From assembly GCA_014534095.1 (NCBI GenBank), contig JACVSD010000012.1, positions 1-26,154 of the forward strand: a stretch of 26,154 nucleotides of DNA. The letters run 5' to 3'. The position numbers and the translations under genes are program-made. The notes beneath the pieces are model-generated. The model was not told the origin of the DNA. It did no database searches and was given only the letters and a program-made list of their open reading frames with translations. The DNA is from Nitrospiraceae bacterium (lineage in GTDB: Bacteria; Nitrospirota; Nitrospiria; Nitrospirales; Nitrospiraceae). Positions 25,587 to 26,154 of the stretch are shown here, piece after piece; the stretch's first letter is position 1; every line of letters starts with the position of its first letter.

Positions 25587-25640
25587 GAGCGAGCCCTAGC
25601 TGTTATTGGCTAGGCCGCTGCTCGTTCTTCTGATTTCTTC
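25587..25640 (+). terminator. Terminator-like hairpin after the lipoprotein gene
   Basis: GAGC plus CCTAGC (25587-25600) pairs with GCTAGG plus GCTC (25608-25623) with a small internal loop. A T/C-rich tract follows. It starts 8 bases after the stop codon and lies in front of the next gene. Confidence 0.45.
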
Positions 25641-25671
25641 TCCTTTTTCTCCCCGATCCAAAGGAGGACCT

Positions 25672-26136
25672 GTGGTCCGCTTCATCACTGCCGCACTGAT
25701 TACGGCCGGTGTGTTTTCCATGTGCCCGCCATTTCTCCTGGCCCAAGCGCCGCAGAAGATCAGCGCCTGCGCGCTGGTACCGAAGGAAGAAGTCAAAAAG
25801 CACCTGCCGTGGATCCCAGTGCTGGATCAGATGGCGGTCGAAGAAGAGCCGATCGGCAAGGACGGTTCCTCCTGTAACTACCCCTCGGTGTTCATCCAGG
25901 TTCTACCCTTCTCGCAGAAGATAATCGACTTGGCAGGAAAAAAGGGTGGGCTTGAACGTATCAGCGGAGTCGGTGAGGAGGCGTACTTCCACAACAACAA
26001 AGACCGATACGCAGAGCTTTATGTCAAAACGGGAAAGCACCTGCTGACGCTGCAGGCGAACGTGCAAGGCAAGATCGAAGCGGTGAAGCCCGGCGTCCTC
26101 AGTCTTGCGAAGCTGTTGTCTGACAAGCTGCGCTGA
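25672..26136 (+). CDS. Small secreted protein of unknown function
   Basis: This is a 154-residue protein from a GTG start at 25672, chosen because AAGGAGG (25661-25667) lies 4 nt upstream. The frame is open from 25606, but that start would spoil the signal peptide. Residues 1-25 (VRFITAALITAGVFSMCPPF then LLAQA) form a signal peptide with a likely signal-peptidase I site after AQA. The mature protein begins with ACALVPKEEVKKHLPW and has a later Cys in GSSCNYPSV, so one disulfide is possible. The pattern of an early Cys-x-Leu helix followed by C-Y and a short sheet recalls DUF3558-like secreted proteins. That is a weak resemblance only. It ends 18 bases before the window edge. Confidence 0.68.
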   Translation: MVRFITAALITAGVFSMCPPFLLAQAPQKISACALVPKEEVKKHLPWIPVLDQMAVEEEPIGKDGSSCNYPSVFIQVLPFSQKIIDLAGKKGGLERISGVGEEAYFHNNKDRYAELYVKTGKHLLTLQANVQGKIEAVKPGVLSLAKLLSDKLR

Positions 26137-26154
26137 CCCACGGCTGGTCCACAG

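Overview
The window reads as a contiguous piece of a moderately GC-rich bacterial chromosome. The gene set best fits the Nitrospirota, probably Nitrospira: ThiC paired with an archaeal-type Thi4, NadA, class 1A PyrD, a B. subtilis-type BioB tail, several HD-GYP/FtsX-type proteins and a recurring palindromic intergenic repeat. The taxonomic call is inference from gene content; no rRNA or other phylogenetic marker is present. I see no rRNA, tRNA, CRISPR array, insertion sequence or prophage.

Layout. (1) 1-5000: the 3' end of bioB (+) runs antisense into the end of a large FtsX-type ABC permease (-). A stand-alone LuxR-type helix-turn-helix protein (+) follows. Next is a minus-strand pair, an ABC ATPase and class 1A dihydroorotate dehydrogenase, joined by an ATGA overlap. 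(2) 5000-8930, plus strand: comF, an FmdB zinc-ribbon protein, an excisionase-type HTH protein, mraZ outside its usual division cluster, a RusA-type resolvase and an HD-GYP protein. (3) 9015-12300, minus strand: a macA / ATPase / permease tripartite exporter. (4) 12440-17690: a coiled-coil lipoprotein (-), uppP (+), and ileS-lspA (-, GTGA overlap). (5) 17765-22400: nadA (-), divergent from a thiamin block in which a promoter, a TPP riboswitch and an intrinsic terminator precede thiC, followed by thi4. (6) 22400-end, plus strand: a TPR protein, a degenerate receiver-domain protein, a YgfZ-type folate-binding protein, a lipoprotein and a small secreted protein.

How the parts work together. The thiamin block makes both halves of the vitamin: pyrimidine by ThiC and thiazole by Thi4. 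TPP feedback probably acts by transcription attenuation in the thiC leader. UppP recycles the lipid carrier for wall synthesis and LspA matures lipoproteins, of which two are encoded here. Two separate FtsX-family ABC systems are present: a MacAB-like exporter, and a YbbAP-like pair whose ATPase and permease genes are split by pyrD.

The least ordinary signal is a family of three imperfect palindromes (17765-17885, 21275-21435, 22277-22401). They share a core, but their outer arms differ between copies while staying self-complementary. Each lies within about 25 nt of a stop codon.
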